This document shows positions 39,454 through 52,040 of a DNA stretch of 64,000 nucleotides, in pieces. This DNA is from Monarcha castaneiventris obscurior. Taxonomy: Eukaryota > Chordata > Aves > Passeriformes > Monarchidae. The stretch covers positions 54,251,147-54,315,146 of the forward strand of contig JAMPIT010000894.1 of assembly GCA_026261815.1 (NCBI GenBank). The letters are read 5' to 3'. The translations under genes and the position numbers were made by a program. Position 1 is the stretch's first letter. Each line of letters begins with the position of its first letter. Under the pieces are notes generated by a model. It worked only from the letters and a program-made list of their open reading frames with translations. It did no database searches and was not told where the DNA came from.

Positions 39454-42400
39454 TTAATATCTGTCAGTGTCTCAAGGTTTTTAATGTAAGGAAAATTCTT
39501 ATGACAGAACAGCCGCTCCCATGACTTCCTTGTTCTCACTTTCAAATAAAAACCGTGTATCTTGTTTTTTAGTAACAGAAAGGGTGTAAATGCACAGTGC
39601 CTTCAGAGATGACTTTATTACTTAAAAGTGTGTCTTAAGTGGACAGTTAGAATGATAATCCAGTTGCTGAGGAAGCAAATATACAGAATTATCTTCCACT
39701 GAATCTTTGCCTACACGAACAGCTTTGAGTAACTCCTCCTCTCTCTTCCTTCTTTTCCTAAGATGGATAAACAATTTTTTTAAGTTACAAGGCACTCTTA
39801 CCTGGCAAAACCAGCCACAAAAGCCAGGTTAAGTTCTCTCAACCTGCCAAGAAATATTCCCTGTGGCTGACCCAGCAAACACTTCAAACATACCAAGAGT
39901 TCTTACTCCTGTGAGCATGTTCTCAGCCTCAGATCAGCCACTCACAGCCCGAAAGCTGCTCACACAAACCTCTTTGTAAGAAACCATAATCAGAAAGACA
40001 TTGGGGAGTAGAACTAAGCAGAATCAAAAAAATATCCCTCTCCATGATCACCCCAGTTTTATATCTACCACCTCATTGTTTTAGCAAAATCTGAGGCTTG
40101 GGGATTTGTCTATAACCTACACTTACCCACAGAGTTAGTGACTGCAGCAGGGTATTTCCCTGCTGACAGCCACACAGAGCATACCTTGGGCTGAGGGGCT
40201 GATTATCCATCAATCCCTGGAAAAGGGACACAGATGGCAAACATGCAGCCACGTGGGACAGTGTTTGCAATGACCCTTTTGCACCACATCTCCTGGAAAC
40301 TCTCTGCTTTTTTGCCTTGGTCAGCATCTCTCTTGCCATAGTGTGAAGACAATACTGGTATGTCACAGCTTTTGTTTTCCTCTTCATCTCAGAACACAAA
40401 TAGAAACAGTCTTTGAAATATATTTAGACTAAACTTTTTTTTCAAATGTTAATTTTCAGGAATGTTGCCAATCCACTTTTAGTAGATGGTTTGCTATTTA
40501 ATGTCTCTAGGCAGGCAGAAAAGCTTTAATCAATAGGATCAAAAGAAATGTTGAGAAATTACATGCAATTTTACAAAATCAAAGGCATTTCCTACATATT
40601 GTCAAGCAGACAAAAACATATTGACATGTTGTTACTGCAAGGAGCTAAGGAATGTTTCCCACATCACAACACTGAATTTCCTTTTACGTGTTTTCAAGTC
40701 TCCAGGTTTCCTCATAACAAGGAATTTTACTCTGTCATAAATTTAGAAATTCTCCAAGAGCAGCTTAATTAAGAAAAAAAGAATCCAGGGCTGAGTGATT
40801 AAAATCCTATCCTCTAGAGCTGGCAGTTGCCACATAAAAAGCTTTTACCTCTGCTTACTTCTTCTAACAAGAAATCAATAGTGTGGCTCCCCATTCACTC
40901 TGGAGCCCAGTATTCCACCTGCATCTGCAATCATCCAGGAAAAGAGACAAAATGGGCAGGGATCAGCCTAGCCACCAGCTATTACTCAGTTACTGCAGAC
41001 AGCACTGACAACTGTCTGAAAACCTGATTCCAGCACACTTGAGGCAACACTTCCATCCTTTGCACTTCCAGGCTGCAGGAGCCTGCTCCTGCTGCCACCA
41101 CACTGAGATTTTTGCTAACACACTCCCATGTGCTCTAACCAAGCTCTTGCTTCAGTGCTTGCACTACCATTTACAGACTCTTACATCTAAGCCCCTGACA
41201 GCCAATGGTGAAGCCCCTTCCTACCTCCCAGACAAGATGTATGGATCCTTAGCTTAACCGTATTTTTATAGGGAGATTTCATATAGAAAATATTTTAGAT
41301 ATATTTAATATTTCCATATTCATTTGCATGCAAAATTTTATCTCAGTACTTAAATGAGAAGAGTAGAATCAGCACTGTGAAGGTGCTTTAAACAAATTTT
41401 ATGTCTTTTTATGTAAGAAAGACATAAGCTGTGCTGAAAACTCATGTGTGTTGATAGAATTGCACTTTTAGGAAGTATAACAATAAATCAATGAGATTTA
41501 ATTATTTCTATACCAAAAACATTCCTGTTACAATGGCAGCAAGTGGGAATGATGTGTCCAAACATGAGTCTTCTGTTGTCATTTTGTTACAGCTTTTTCT
41601 GCTCTTGCTGCTTTTAGTGCCTAAATTCACCACTCTTCTTGCCATTGTGTACAGCTTTACAGATCCCTTTGGAACTCGTGTTTGGGGTTTTTTTTTATTG
41701 TTGGTTAGGTTGGTTTATGTCTAACAGTTTTAAATTAATTTTAAACTTGTACAGCTTTACAGCCACATGAAAACATTAGCTAAACAGAAGCTTGAAATAC
41801 CTCATTTAGTTACATCTAAGTTTAATGATGTCATAATCCTTTATGGCTGACATCATGTTGTAAAGTCACAGAGTTCTAACTCTAAAAAACCAGGATCAAA
41901 ACAACAACACACAATTATAATATTGGAGACCAAGAGCATCACCATTTTGGTTCCAGGCCCAGTATTTTGCTTATGACAGTCTGGCCACATGCAAAAAAAT
42001 ATTTCTTACTTCATTAAAGGTGCTACACATTTTAAAAGGTCCATATAAACTAAATCAAATAGATTGAAGTCTTCAGTTTTTGAATGCTAGATTTGGGGTT
42101 AATTAACAAGCAAATATTTGTAGTAATCTACTAGATTTGAAACTGGTTTTGAGAGCGACAGGAAAGCAAAAGGCTTTCCGAAGAGAATCAGAAATGGTGC
42201 ATTGCTTCTTTCCACTCCATGGAAACTCACTAGCACCCATTTCACCAGTTTCACTAACACCAGTGGAGACTCCACAGTTTTCACTCAATAACTGCAACTA
42301 AAAAAGGATAAAACATTCAGGTATTCTTGTGCAGACTGTAGCTTTTGCTGTACTTTTCTCCTCCTTGACCCTCCTCGTCCTCCAAACTCTTAAATGTGAA

Positions 42401-44346
42401 CACGTTTTCTAATCAGAAATTCCACAGGAATTACAGCATACTACTCCCACACCCTTTGCTTGAGCAACTTAAAATATCCCTGTTAGCACAAGTAGAAGAG
42501 GGAAAGGCTGACATAATATGATCATTCCATATACAGCTGGCAAAATTATAAATACCTCAGAGAAAGACAAATATATAAAACAAGGTTATTTTAAAATACG
42601 ATTCTGTGCTCAGTTCTGCAAGCCCTTTTTATTCTGTGCACAGAGAAATCCCAAAAGACATTTTCTCCAACTATAATTTCATTGCAATGATAATCCTGTA
42701 CTGGATGAGTACAGACTCACTGAGTCTGCAGTGCTTGAAAAGTTTATCTGACAGTTTTACTTTTACCTCCAGCATGCCAAATCTTCCTGCAAAGCCTCTG
42801 GCAAGTCATGACTTGACGCAGAAAGAAAAGCTTCAAAGGAATTTGAATCCACCATGAAAGCAGGGACAGGTAATTCTCTGCATTAGTTGGATGATTCATG
42901 AAAGAGATCTTTAGCTAGATTCAGATTACATATGAGCAAGTCTAAAAATCTATATTATCTCCCTAAAATGAAGACTAGAATGATCATTTATCTATGAAGA
43001 AAATAACCCCAGAAATGCTATCTTTTTCTTACACTCTTCAGAAAGCTGCTTATAGCAATCCTATTTTCTCAGAGATCACCTGTGACAGCTCTAATAAAAG
43101 GAAAATTCAAACATTCACACTAAAAATTCAGGGCTTGATTTAAGAGATAGGAAATGTCAAAAGCAAAACTACAACAGGATTTCCACACCCTTACTGACAT
43201 TACTAACAGAAGGTCACTGAGCTCCTGAATCTTCAGTGTACAAGCAGAGATTTAGGCAATTATGTGGTATTGAGGATGGGCTAATTAGGACATGCATGTT
43301 GGGAGAGCTCTCTGATCTCACACTTCAGGGCTCATGTCAGCCTCAAATGGATGTCAGTGGACAATGGATGTGACTGCTGCACCACACCACCACTTGGCTG
43401 CTGCAGGACTCACACTCCCTGGGCTCTTCCTGTGGGAGAAGGGACCTTGTGTCTGATTCTTCTGAGCAACTCCAGCAGCCACTCACCTGCCAACAACAGT
43501 CTGTAAAAATGGGACCATATCAGTTCTCTCTCTCCCTCTCTTCTGCCCTGCTCTTGCAAACCTCATCCATGGAAATGGAGGTCTCCGAGTCAGGGGTTGC
43601 ACTACACATTTATATGGCACTGATCACAGGACAGCTGGGATTCCTGCCTGCTGCCACAGCGCTGTTGTCATAGAAATACTACATTTTTAAAATCTCATGT
43701 GTTTAAAACACAATTTAAGTAGTGAGTATAGTAAGAATCCCTCACAGACTTGAGAAGACATATTGGCATTTTAAAGGCAGAGCACTTCAAGGTAGCAGCT
43801 TGGACCTTCCACCTTCATGTTCTTAAACAGAAATTAGAATATTCTTGTTTGTTGATTTTCAAAGCCAAGTAAAGGAGATGCTGGAGAACTGTAATAATGA
43901 CCATCATGGTTTCAGCTCCTAAACATCTCTGCCTTTCCCTCAGAAAACAGAGGATATCAGGTTAAAAACAGCACCTTAGTTACAAAACACCAGTTGAGCA
44001 GAGAAAATTTGTGGAGAAAACAGAAACAAAATGTTGCACAGAGAACACACCTGCATTGCACAACTGGAGAATAGATTCAGGTGTAGATAACAGCAGCATG
44101 AAGTCAAAGCATTAAGTTTCACATACCTGAGAATTTCAGTGACTGTCCAGATTATCTGTCCACACTAATCCAACAGCTTGTTACTGAGCTGTTTATCAAG
44201 CTGCTAAAATGAAGGAGCCCTGCATTTTCTCAAGAGGCTACAGAGCTAGCACTGGAAGGCCAAGTGCACCACAGAAAAATACCTCCAGAGATGATTAAAA
44301 GGAAAATAATATAGCAGATGAACGAGGAAGGATTTGCCTCAGAGGA

Positions 44347-44383
44347 ATGAAGTTAGTTTTCACAACATGAAGTTAGTTTTCAC
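44347..44383. repeat. 17-bp direct repeat with 3-bp spacer
   Basis: ATGAAGTTAGTTTTCAC occurs twice with a 20-bp period, identical in both copies. Confidence 0.85.
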
Positions 44384-47300
44384 TTTTGCATTAGACAGAA
44401 ATTAAACTTCATTAGTTTTGTTAATTGTGGGCCAGTAAATTCCTTGACTGCACTGGACTCAGGAACACTCCTAAGCCACCACAGTGCCCAGTCTGGGATG
44501 TCCAGGCCAAGTGTGGCTGCCAACATAATCTTATGGCTGCAAGAAAGGAGGACAGCCATTAACCAGCTACAGAGGATTCATGTCCCATTGTGTTCCTTTC
44601 CACACTCCACACGTTAGTAGCTGATGATCAAGTTCCTGGGCTGTTCCAATGATAAACAAGGATCCCCCATCACCCTCAGGAGGCAGCTAAGCCCTAAGCC
44701 ATCTTCACAACTGCCACCGCTGTCTCAAGATCTGAGCCAAATATTTGCTTTTTTAAATCACCATAGATTTTCTTTACACATCATGTCTCTAACATTCAGA
44801 GGGATAATATCAGCTTATCCCATCTCACCACAGCTTATGGACACACTCACAGTGTAACACTGATGACAAAACCTTTCTGTTGAACTTACAATTAAAGTAA
44901 ACTGCTTCTGTGTCTTGTCACAGGCAAGGGAGCAATGTCAGGTGGAGAGAGGCAAAATCTGCCTCACGTGATGCCATGAGAGAGCGAGAGCCCAGGACCA
45001 AGCTGATCCCACACGTTACACACCATTCCCAGCAGCTGTGCATAGCTCTTGCTTTGTTTCTTTTCAGATGTATTTACCTCTAGTCTGGTCATACAGATAA
45101 AAATCACTTGTTATTACTAAAGTAGGCATAACAAGCTGGCAGGAAAGACCTCAGCTGGACCCCCTGCACAGCTGCAGGCTGCTTGTGCCAACCTGAGCAA
45201 CACTGCCCAAAGTGACACCGGAGTGGCACAAATGAAGCGCTGAGTGCAGGACCCGAAGCAGAGCAGCTCTCTCCATCTCTGCTCAGCCCATACATCATGT
45301 GCTCAAACACTGCCCTAAAAACCCCCCTCCTTCCACTGAGGCTGTGCCATTATGCAGAGATAACAAATGTCAACAAAAATGAACTTTTTCAGAGAAAAAG
45401 GCAAACTTTTCTAGCTTAGCAATGAGGGAAGTCATGGAGGGCATGGAAGTCACAGCTCTGCTCCTGATTCATTTTTTTAACCTTCTGTTGAAGACTTTCA
45501 TGTGAACTACAGAAATTGTCATGATTGAAGGAAACAGAATCCAGGTCAATTCCCTTCCCAACTACAAAGCTATCATTCACTTTCACTCGGTAGCCAAATA
45601 AAACTTTTCTTGTTTCTGTCAAAAGAACCAATCTCAAATAAATCTGTCATGCCATTCCCATTGTATAAACCTGAAGAAACAGAGCAATCTAGATGACAAT
45701 CAGGAAAATGGAAAATAAAAAAAAACCCAGAAACCTCATTCTGAAGAAAACAACTTTAATCATGAAAGGAATCATTCAATATCCAGTAATGGAATCCAGT
45801 TACCTTAATAAGGCCAAACTACCACTCCTCAGTTTGCCCACTGCATCCTAACCCCAGTGACATAAATCCTCAGTGGAAGAACCACCAGGAATATAATTAG
45901 AAGGGAGCTAAAGATATTAAAAGCACAAAAAGGTTAATTTTAATAATAGTAATAATATACCATCAAGTTGTAGTCAACATAATCCACAACATTAAGTCAT
46001 CAGCAGATTGTCCTTGAAATACCTGCACCTCCAGTATTGCTTGAAAATTTACAGCAAATTAAGTCTTCCAGTTGAAATAACTGTATTAAGGTTTCTTTAG
46101 TGCACTCATCCCTAAGCATGGCAGAACATGAAAGTTAAATTCCAATTAATCTGCAGTGACATGCAGCCATCTACAATGACTTGAGAAGTCACAGCCTAAA
46201 GAGAAAAAATAATGGGATTAATCCTGCCTGTCTTACATCTGCAAGGAGTTGCTTCCATTGCAATTAGCTACATTAGGACAGCAGATCTCTCTGCTTGCAC
46301 AGAGACAGGGAATACAGAGCCCTCTGCAGTGGAGCAAGGGCTGAGTGCTCCCAGGGCTGCTGCCTGGTGCTCATTTGTTTCCCAGTAGAATAAATACGCT
46401 GCAGCGAGTGATAAACATGCCTAATTGCTTTTGAGCTTGAGGGAAATAAGCTGGGGGGATTTAGCCATTAATTATTCCCAAAAGGAAAGTAACTCAGGAG
46501 TAAGAGACATGGTGGAGTGGCCATTTGAATCCTACTGAGCTGACTTTACAGAACCCAGCTAGGGTTAGTTAGCCAGGCTACAAAGGACAGAAAACATTCT
46601 TCTTTGTTTGAGATCAAGAAATAAAGGGTAAATAAGAAACACAACATTTACTTACTCAAACCTTTCCCAGGCTAAAATGAAGAATGTGGGTTGACCTAGC
46701 TCCCAAGCTCAAAATACGCAGTTTCTGAAAGCAAATCATTTCACCCTAACCCCTGACACAGGTACTGAGGGAATCACACACTGGAGACCTCTCCTTCCCC
46801 CAGCGGACCACAGAGGGTGATCAGATATCCAACTGTGGGATAGCTAATATTAGCTCAAGCAAATCCACACGACAAATCATTCTAAGCAGCAGAATGAAAG
46901 ATAACATAAACAACTCTTCTCTCACAAATTTTCCCAAGTAAGTCCACACAGCGCCTGATATTCCACTGATAAGAGCAGATGCAGCAGCTTACAAGGATGG
47001 ACAACCAAAATCCCCGTAGGACACAATGTCTTAGTAACCATCCATCGACCTCAACTAAGAATTCAGCTAGTCCAGAAATAAACTGTGTGTTATAACTTCA
47101 ATTTAGATCTAGTCTATGTCTTAACTGTTTAGTAATTCTGTCTAGGTCCAAGGGGTTGAGAGGAAGAATGGGGCAGGGGCAAGGAAGCAAGTTCATGACA
47201 TAGATTTCATAACCTATAATCTTTTAAGATAATTCTGGAACACAAACATCATCTGATTAAAACTAGGAAGGCTCAAAAATACTAAAATGACATTGCATAA

Positions 47301-50300
47301 TAAGACAGACAGAATGATGTGCAGAGGTGTTTTGAGTGATACGGGTTTAATCACAGCTTAGCTTTCCAAGGAAAATGAAACTATGAACTATGACGGCCTG
47401 AAGTGAGGCTACAGAAACCAATCCATTCCTCACTTTTTGCTGGTTTTTTCACATTGTCACTGACACAAACTAAGTATCAAATTAAGAGCAGCCTGCCCAC
47501 TCACCTGCTCTTCCAACTGCATATACGATTTAGGGCAAGTTTTTGGTGTCAGAGCCAATGCATGATGCATTATTAAGATCAATGATACGTTGTGGTCTAT
47601 CTGAAGCACTCTTGAATTGGTTTTAATAAAGTGAGAGTGTTTGGGGTTTTTTGAGCCAGTTTGGTGCTTGGGAACTCAACAGCACACAGTTTTTCATCTC
47701 ATTTGACACTCGTTAACCTCAGATCTCTAAAGCATCCTTTCTGGGAATGAAGCTCAGTGCTACCACACAGTCCATGTGCCACACCCCTTTGTCAGGCACG
47801 GAAGGGCTGCATTCTGCATCAAGCTACACATCTGGTCTTTTACTCAGTTTCCTTCATACCCATAAACACATACACACAATTAATCTCAGAAAAGACACCA
47901 TCCTGTTTGCAAACTCAAAAGGAGGTGGGAACTAAAAGTTTCTCTCAGTGGGCTGCCCGCTAGCATGGAGCATGTGCCTCCCACTGAACATTTGGGCTGG
48001 AGGGGAGGAGAATCTCCTTGGTGCTGAATGCTGGGGAGCACTCAGATGTAATTAACATCACAATCCCACAACAGTGCCACAGAAAATCCTGCAGGTTGTC
48101 ATCATTGCCAAAAGGTAAAGTCATTTGACCAAAACTGTCTTGTGAGCTGTGTCTGGCCACAAGCCAAGAATTCAGGATTCCCAGGCTTCAGACAGCTCAA
48201 GTTTCAGCATCGAGCTTTAACTCCACAAGATTCTTCTTTCTGTGGCCCAGGATTTCCCTGTCTATACCGTTCTTTCCAAACACAAGGCATGCAGGCTTTG
48301 ACTCCCTCTGAACCTCTCTTATCTGGAAATCTCTTTTCAGTCTGATACTTTTCTTGCCATGAAAATGTCTTTTTAAAAATACATACTTTAAAAAGGGTTT
48401 TATATGAAGGCATGTCTTATTTCCAGGACACTTGATAAAATATTACAAGACTGCAATTTATATGCTAAAGGAATTCCCAGATGGCATCTAATCAAACAAT
48501 TCAATCAGAAAGCAAATTAAAATGAAGTATTAGCACAACCCAGTGTGTAAAATGCAGCAGCTAAAGCTCTCTGGCATTTGCAGGATATCCTATGGAATGT
48601 AATTCTATTACCCGTGCTAATTTCATGCCTGTTCAGCATTGCAGAACATCTGAGCTATTGAGACCTCTCTCCAACACCAAAAAAGAAGTGGTCCAAGGAA
48701 AAGTTTAATAGCAAGCTACAGATAACCCTTATAACCATGTCTAGAACCATTACAACAGCTGGTTTACTCAATTTCTGGCAAGAGCTCTCAAACATGTAAG
48801 TTCTTAAAGCTGACCTTCAAATTCAAATCAAACCCAGTCAAGCTTGGGATATTTCTTTCAGTAACTTCAGTGAGTTTTGCACCATGACCCAGAATTCACA
48901 GCACCTCATAATTCTACGCAAAATCTGATTAAAGTAACATCCTATTCTGCAGTATCTGCCAGAGGAATTCCTATGAGAACCCCAGTTATAATTATTTGGC
49001 AAATAAAAGTACAGAAGATCCACTTCGAGCTAAGGATCTGTGATTTTTATTTATTTAAGACTAAGTAGTTTCAATAAGGCATGAGAAGCTTGTAAAGCTT
49101 TTTTTTTTACGCCCTAATATTTTAGTACTTATCACCAAACTGTTCACTTAGTTCATTTTGGAAGACCCTCCTCAACTTTAAAATGAGCACTGTTTAAGGA
49201 AAAAACCATCTGGTTTGGCTTATGGATAGTCACCAAAAAAAAAAGCTTTTGCTCTAATCTGTGCTATACTCTCTCCTGATTTAAGTGTACCTTTCCTCTG
49301 CTACTCTGAGGACTACTGACCAAAGGCACCAGTGTGGTTGGTTTCCTTGAAAATAAACAAGGTTGTTTGAGTTTCACACCAACAAACCTGAAGCAGTTAT
49401 GCTCCAGCCTCATAAGGGAAGTCAATTAACTTTGTGTATCTCACTCCTAGCCAGAGCCTTTTGAAAAATCCCTGCCTTCATATATGCTTCCACAGTGCAC
49501 TCCACTGGCACACAGACAAGAATACATTTCCTTTTAAAAATCCATTTCAGGAATCAAGAAAAACTTAAGGTCTGGATGATAGAACTTAAAACTTGAAGAA
49601 GCTGCTATAACCCATTATCCAGGGAAGAAAGGGGAAAAAACATTGTAACAAGCAGCATTTTACTCCTTTGAGCAAGATGACATGACTACCTGAGAAATGA
49701 GTCTGTATACAAAATGAATGATGATATGACATATTTAAAAAGATATTAACACAACTGAAAGCAAAGTAGCTGGGCTTTAATAGCACTACAAAGTTATGTG
49801 TATTGACCAGCAGGAAAGCCCAATTCGTAGGGAACTACCCAGCCTGCTTGCTCCACTGGCTGCAGATTCCCAGAAGACCAGCTGGTCAAAGCTGCCTGGA
49901 AGTGAGCAAGATTTTTTGCACTGGTGATAGGTATCCTTCACCACATGGTCTACTCTTCTTCTTCAGATTTAGGAGAGACTACAAGTGGGTTTTGAGCATT
50001 CAGTGGAGGTTATGCAGAAGCAGAGAAAGGTGTTCCCTCTAGATTTTGTACAGGCTCTCACCTACCCTCAAGCCTCCTTGGCATCCAATTCACTTGGCAG
50101 GCTGAGAGAGTGACACTATGATGCCATGCAGATGATGAAAATATAAAGGAAGACATTAAAGATCTCCCAGTAAAGCAAAAGTCATGTAAAATCCCAAACT
50201 CACAGGAAATAATCTTATTCTCTTCCACTACTTGCCCACTTCAACCCTTCTCCCAGAGCACCCATCAAAAGCAGATCAAATTAAAAGGCATTACACAAAG

Positions 50301-50477
50301 AGATTGCCCCAGTTATAATCCCAAGAGGCTCCCAGCACTACAGCAGCACTAAGGGAAAACCATCACCCCAAGGAACACAGAGACTCAGCACGGATTAGCA
50401 GAGTCAGGCTTAAAGGGGGAGGAGAACAAGAATTCCACTCGCAGCAACCCATTTTGAAAAATAACAAATAGAAATTT

Positions 50478-50496
50478 AAAAAAAAAAAAAAAAAAA
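50478..50496. repeat. Poly-A run (19 A)
   Basis: Homopolymer just outside the downstream edge of the CpG island; a T run on the GALNT18 sense strand. Confidence 0.9.
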
Positions 50497-50853
50497 CAAA
50501 AGCACAAGAACAGCAAGACGGGGAGCGGGTCTTAGCGCCGAGCCCTCCCCGCGCCCCTACTTGAGGAAGGCAGAGGCAGGCGGGGAGCTGAGGTTCATCG
50601 CAGCCCCAGGCCGAGCCCCGCGGGCGGGGGCGGCTCCCGCAGGTCCCCCCCGCCTCCGCCGCTCCCCGGCCGGGCTCCGGGAGGGCTCCAGGAGGGCGAT
50701 CCCGGCGATCCCGCACGCCCCGGCCCTTCCGGGCTGGCCATGGCTCCGCCGATCGCCGCACACGCACACACGGCCGACACAGGAGGGGATGGAGGCTGCA
50801 CACGGCAGGCGGAGGGGGGAGACGAGGGCGAGCAAGCGGGGGTGAGGTGGTAC

Positions 50854-51088
50854 CTTGGATGTGCTGCTTGATGACATTTTCCAAATGGTCCAGCCTTTCT
50901 ATAATCCTTAAAGTGTCCCCTTTGTCTTCTTCTAACTTTTTTTCTGAGATCGGCTCCTGCACTTTCACATAAACACTGGCAATGTAGTTGGTCACCCAGC
51001 CCACGTACAACAGGCAGACGATGTTAGTCATTCCACTCAAAATCACGCAAGTGGACACTAAAGTTTTGGTTTTCCTGGTGCACACCAT
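50854..51088 (-). CDS. GALNT18: GALNT18 first coding exon (polypeptide N-acetylgalactosaminyltransferase 18, N-terminus only)
   Basis: Seen: 78 complete codons plus one base, from the ATG at 51088-51086 to a splice donor AAG|GTACCA (intron GT at 50853-50852). The protein starts MVCTRKTKTLVSTCV: a short basic cytoplasmic tail, then a hydrophobic signal anchor at about residues 12-32, then a charged, coiled-coil-prone stem at about 45-78 ending near LENVIKQHIQ. From family knowledge, this matches the N-terminus of vertebrate GALNT18 almost residue for residue. The leftover G with a following AG would give the Glu found next in the mammalian protein. GALNT18 is a type II membrane protein of the mucin-type O-glycosylation family; its Y subfamily (T8, T9, T17, T18) has weak or undetected transferase activity in vitro and may modulate other isoforms. 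Catalytic and lectin domains lie in later exons beyond position 1. The start is secure: no in-frame ATG lies upstream before the TAG at 51262-51260. Only the exon is present, not the full gene. Confidence 0.96.
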
Positions 51089-51104
51089 CCTGAGATCCCT
51101 CCAT
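51024..51104 (-). other. Short upstream ORF overlapping the GALNT18 start codon
   Basis: An ATG at 51104-51102 lies 16 nt upstream of the GALNT18 ATG in a different frame and reads 26 codons to a TAA at 51026-51024, so it overlaps the beginning of the main CDS. Its context is weak (T at -3, G at +4), which would allow leaky scanning. If the leader includes it, such an overlapping uORF would normally damp translation of the main frame. Whether it is translated is unknown. Confidence 0.35.
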
Positions 51105-51717
51105 ATAGCTCCAAAAATCCTGTGATCCAGAAAACAAAAATAATCTGCGATGAAAAGAAATCCTTTCCCCCCTTTCCCCGAAACGGAGACCACTCCGAAG
51201 TCAGTAAATTTCCATGCAAAAAGTTCTCTAATCCACAGAATAAAAAAAATACTTGTCGCCTACCTAGAAGGAGAGGTGGGGGCGGGGAGGGCTGACAATT
51301 AGAATCCTGGCTGTGAGTACATGAAAATAGCTGAAACTTTGCGATGGCAGTGCCGACAGCAGACAGCGAGGCGTGCCGGCCGCCCGCTGCCTTCAGGCAC
51401 CGCCCCCCGCCCCGGGCATCACGGACGCCGGCAGCCCAGCGCCCGAGCGCCGCAAACTTTCTTCCCTCCGCCGCCGCTTCCCATCGCAGCCGGCCGCGGC
51501 TCCAGCCCCAGCCCTCGGCAGCAGCCTGCCGGGGAGCGGGGCTCGGGGCTCGGCCCCGCCGAGTGACAGCGCCCGGCTCCAATGGGCAGCGGCGGGGCGG
51601 GGATGCGGCGGGACCCACCTGCTCCTCGCTCGCTCGCTCGCACACGGAGCGGCGCCGGGGCCCCTCCGCCGCGCTGCCGCCGGGGCGGGGGCCGGGCCGG
51701 CGCCTCCCTCTCTCCTT

Positions 51718-51732
51718 CCCTCCCTCCCTCCC
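51718..51732 (-). promoter_or_regulatory. G-quadruplex candidate upstream of GALNT18
   Basis: On the minus (GALNT18 sense) strand this reads as four GGG runs separated by single A residues, the canonical tight-loop G-quadruplex pattern, within a longer purine tract (51703-51732). It lies about 630 bp upstream of the start codon inside the CpG island, where it could affect transcription or, if transcribed, leader structure. Function is inferred from pattern only. Confidence 0.5.
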
Positions 51733-52040
51733 GTTCCCCGGGCTGGCTGCGAAGGATGCCCAGCTTGGAGAGGCAGAGCGGCCGCCGTTCGCTGTGCAGC
51801 GGGGCTGGGAGAGCAGCCGTGTCGCCGCTCGCACCCGCAGGCGTCCATTTGCCTGAGGGGCGAAACCGGAGCCGTGCCCTGGGCTCAGCGGAGCTCTCGG
51901 CTCTCAGCGCCCACCCACTACTGCCATGTGTTTGGCTCTGAGCCCCTTGGCGTGCCCGCTCCCGCCGAGGCTGGGCTGGGAATACCGAATGGTTGCTCGC
52001 ATCCACGCCGGCGAGCCCCGTATCCATCCGTTCATCGCTT

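Larger units (their letters stand above)
33869..50477. other. Intronic sequence; only low-complexity and small tandem features
   Basis: AT-rich intron up to the CpG island. It contains poly-A runs at 37206-37220 and 39434-39453, an ATTTTT-type short repeat near 38347-38367, and a direct repeat at 44347-44383. No exon, RNA gene or known repeat family recognised. Confidence 0.6.
1..50853 (-). other. GALNT18: Intron 1 of GALNT18 (5' part; continues beyond the window)
   Basis: The intron begins at the GT at 50853-50852. I searched the translations for the next expected GALNT18 segment (the stem end leading into the conserved FQYYGYNAYLSD-type motif) and did not find it on the minus strand, so exon 2 probably lies beyond position 1. 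A very short exon cannot be excluded by eye. A first intron above 50 kb fits the large, intron-rich structure of the mammalian gene. Listed separately are two CR1 pieces, two solo LTRs, a CpG-rich patch and simple repeats. All other open frames in it are short, carry no recognisable domain and occur on both strands equally, as expected of chance. Confidence 0.85.
50520..52040 (-). promoter_or_regulatory. GALNT18: CpG-island promoter of GALNT18
   Basis: This stretch is strikingly GC- and CpG-rich against AT-rich flanks and surrounds the first exon, extending about 330 bp into intron 1 and about 950 bp upstream of the ATG. GC boxes (GGGCGG type) appear near 51287, 51594 and 51682, and a CCAAT (51579-51583 on plus, so inverted for the gene) sits beside the 51594 GC box. 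No TATA box is evident at a sensible distance, so this looks like a TATA-less housekeeping-style promoter with dispersed starts. A TCGC tandem repeat (51626-51641) and a pure pyrimidine tract (51703-51732) lie inside. The exact transcription start is not determinable from sequence. Antisense or divergent transcription towards 52-53 kb is possible but unproven. Confidence 0.8.

Noticed and set aside
50363..50853. GALNT18 reading frame continuing past the exon to 50363
   Set aside because: After HIQ the translation loses all similarity to GALNT18 exactly at a good AAG|GTACCA donor; the rest is intron read-through.
51058..51834. 258-codon minus frame overlapping the GALNT18 start
   Set aside because: It begins with GTG, not ATG, has no ATG before the CDS overlap and no domain; a shadow of the GC-rich leader.
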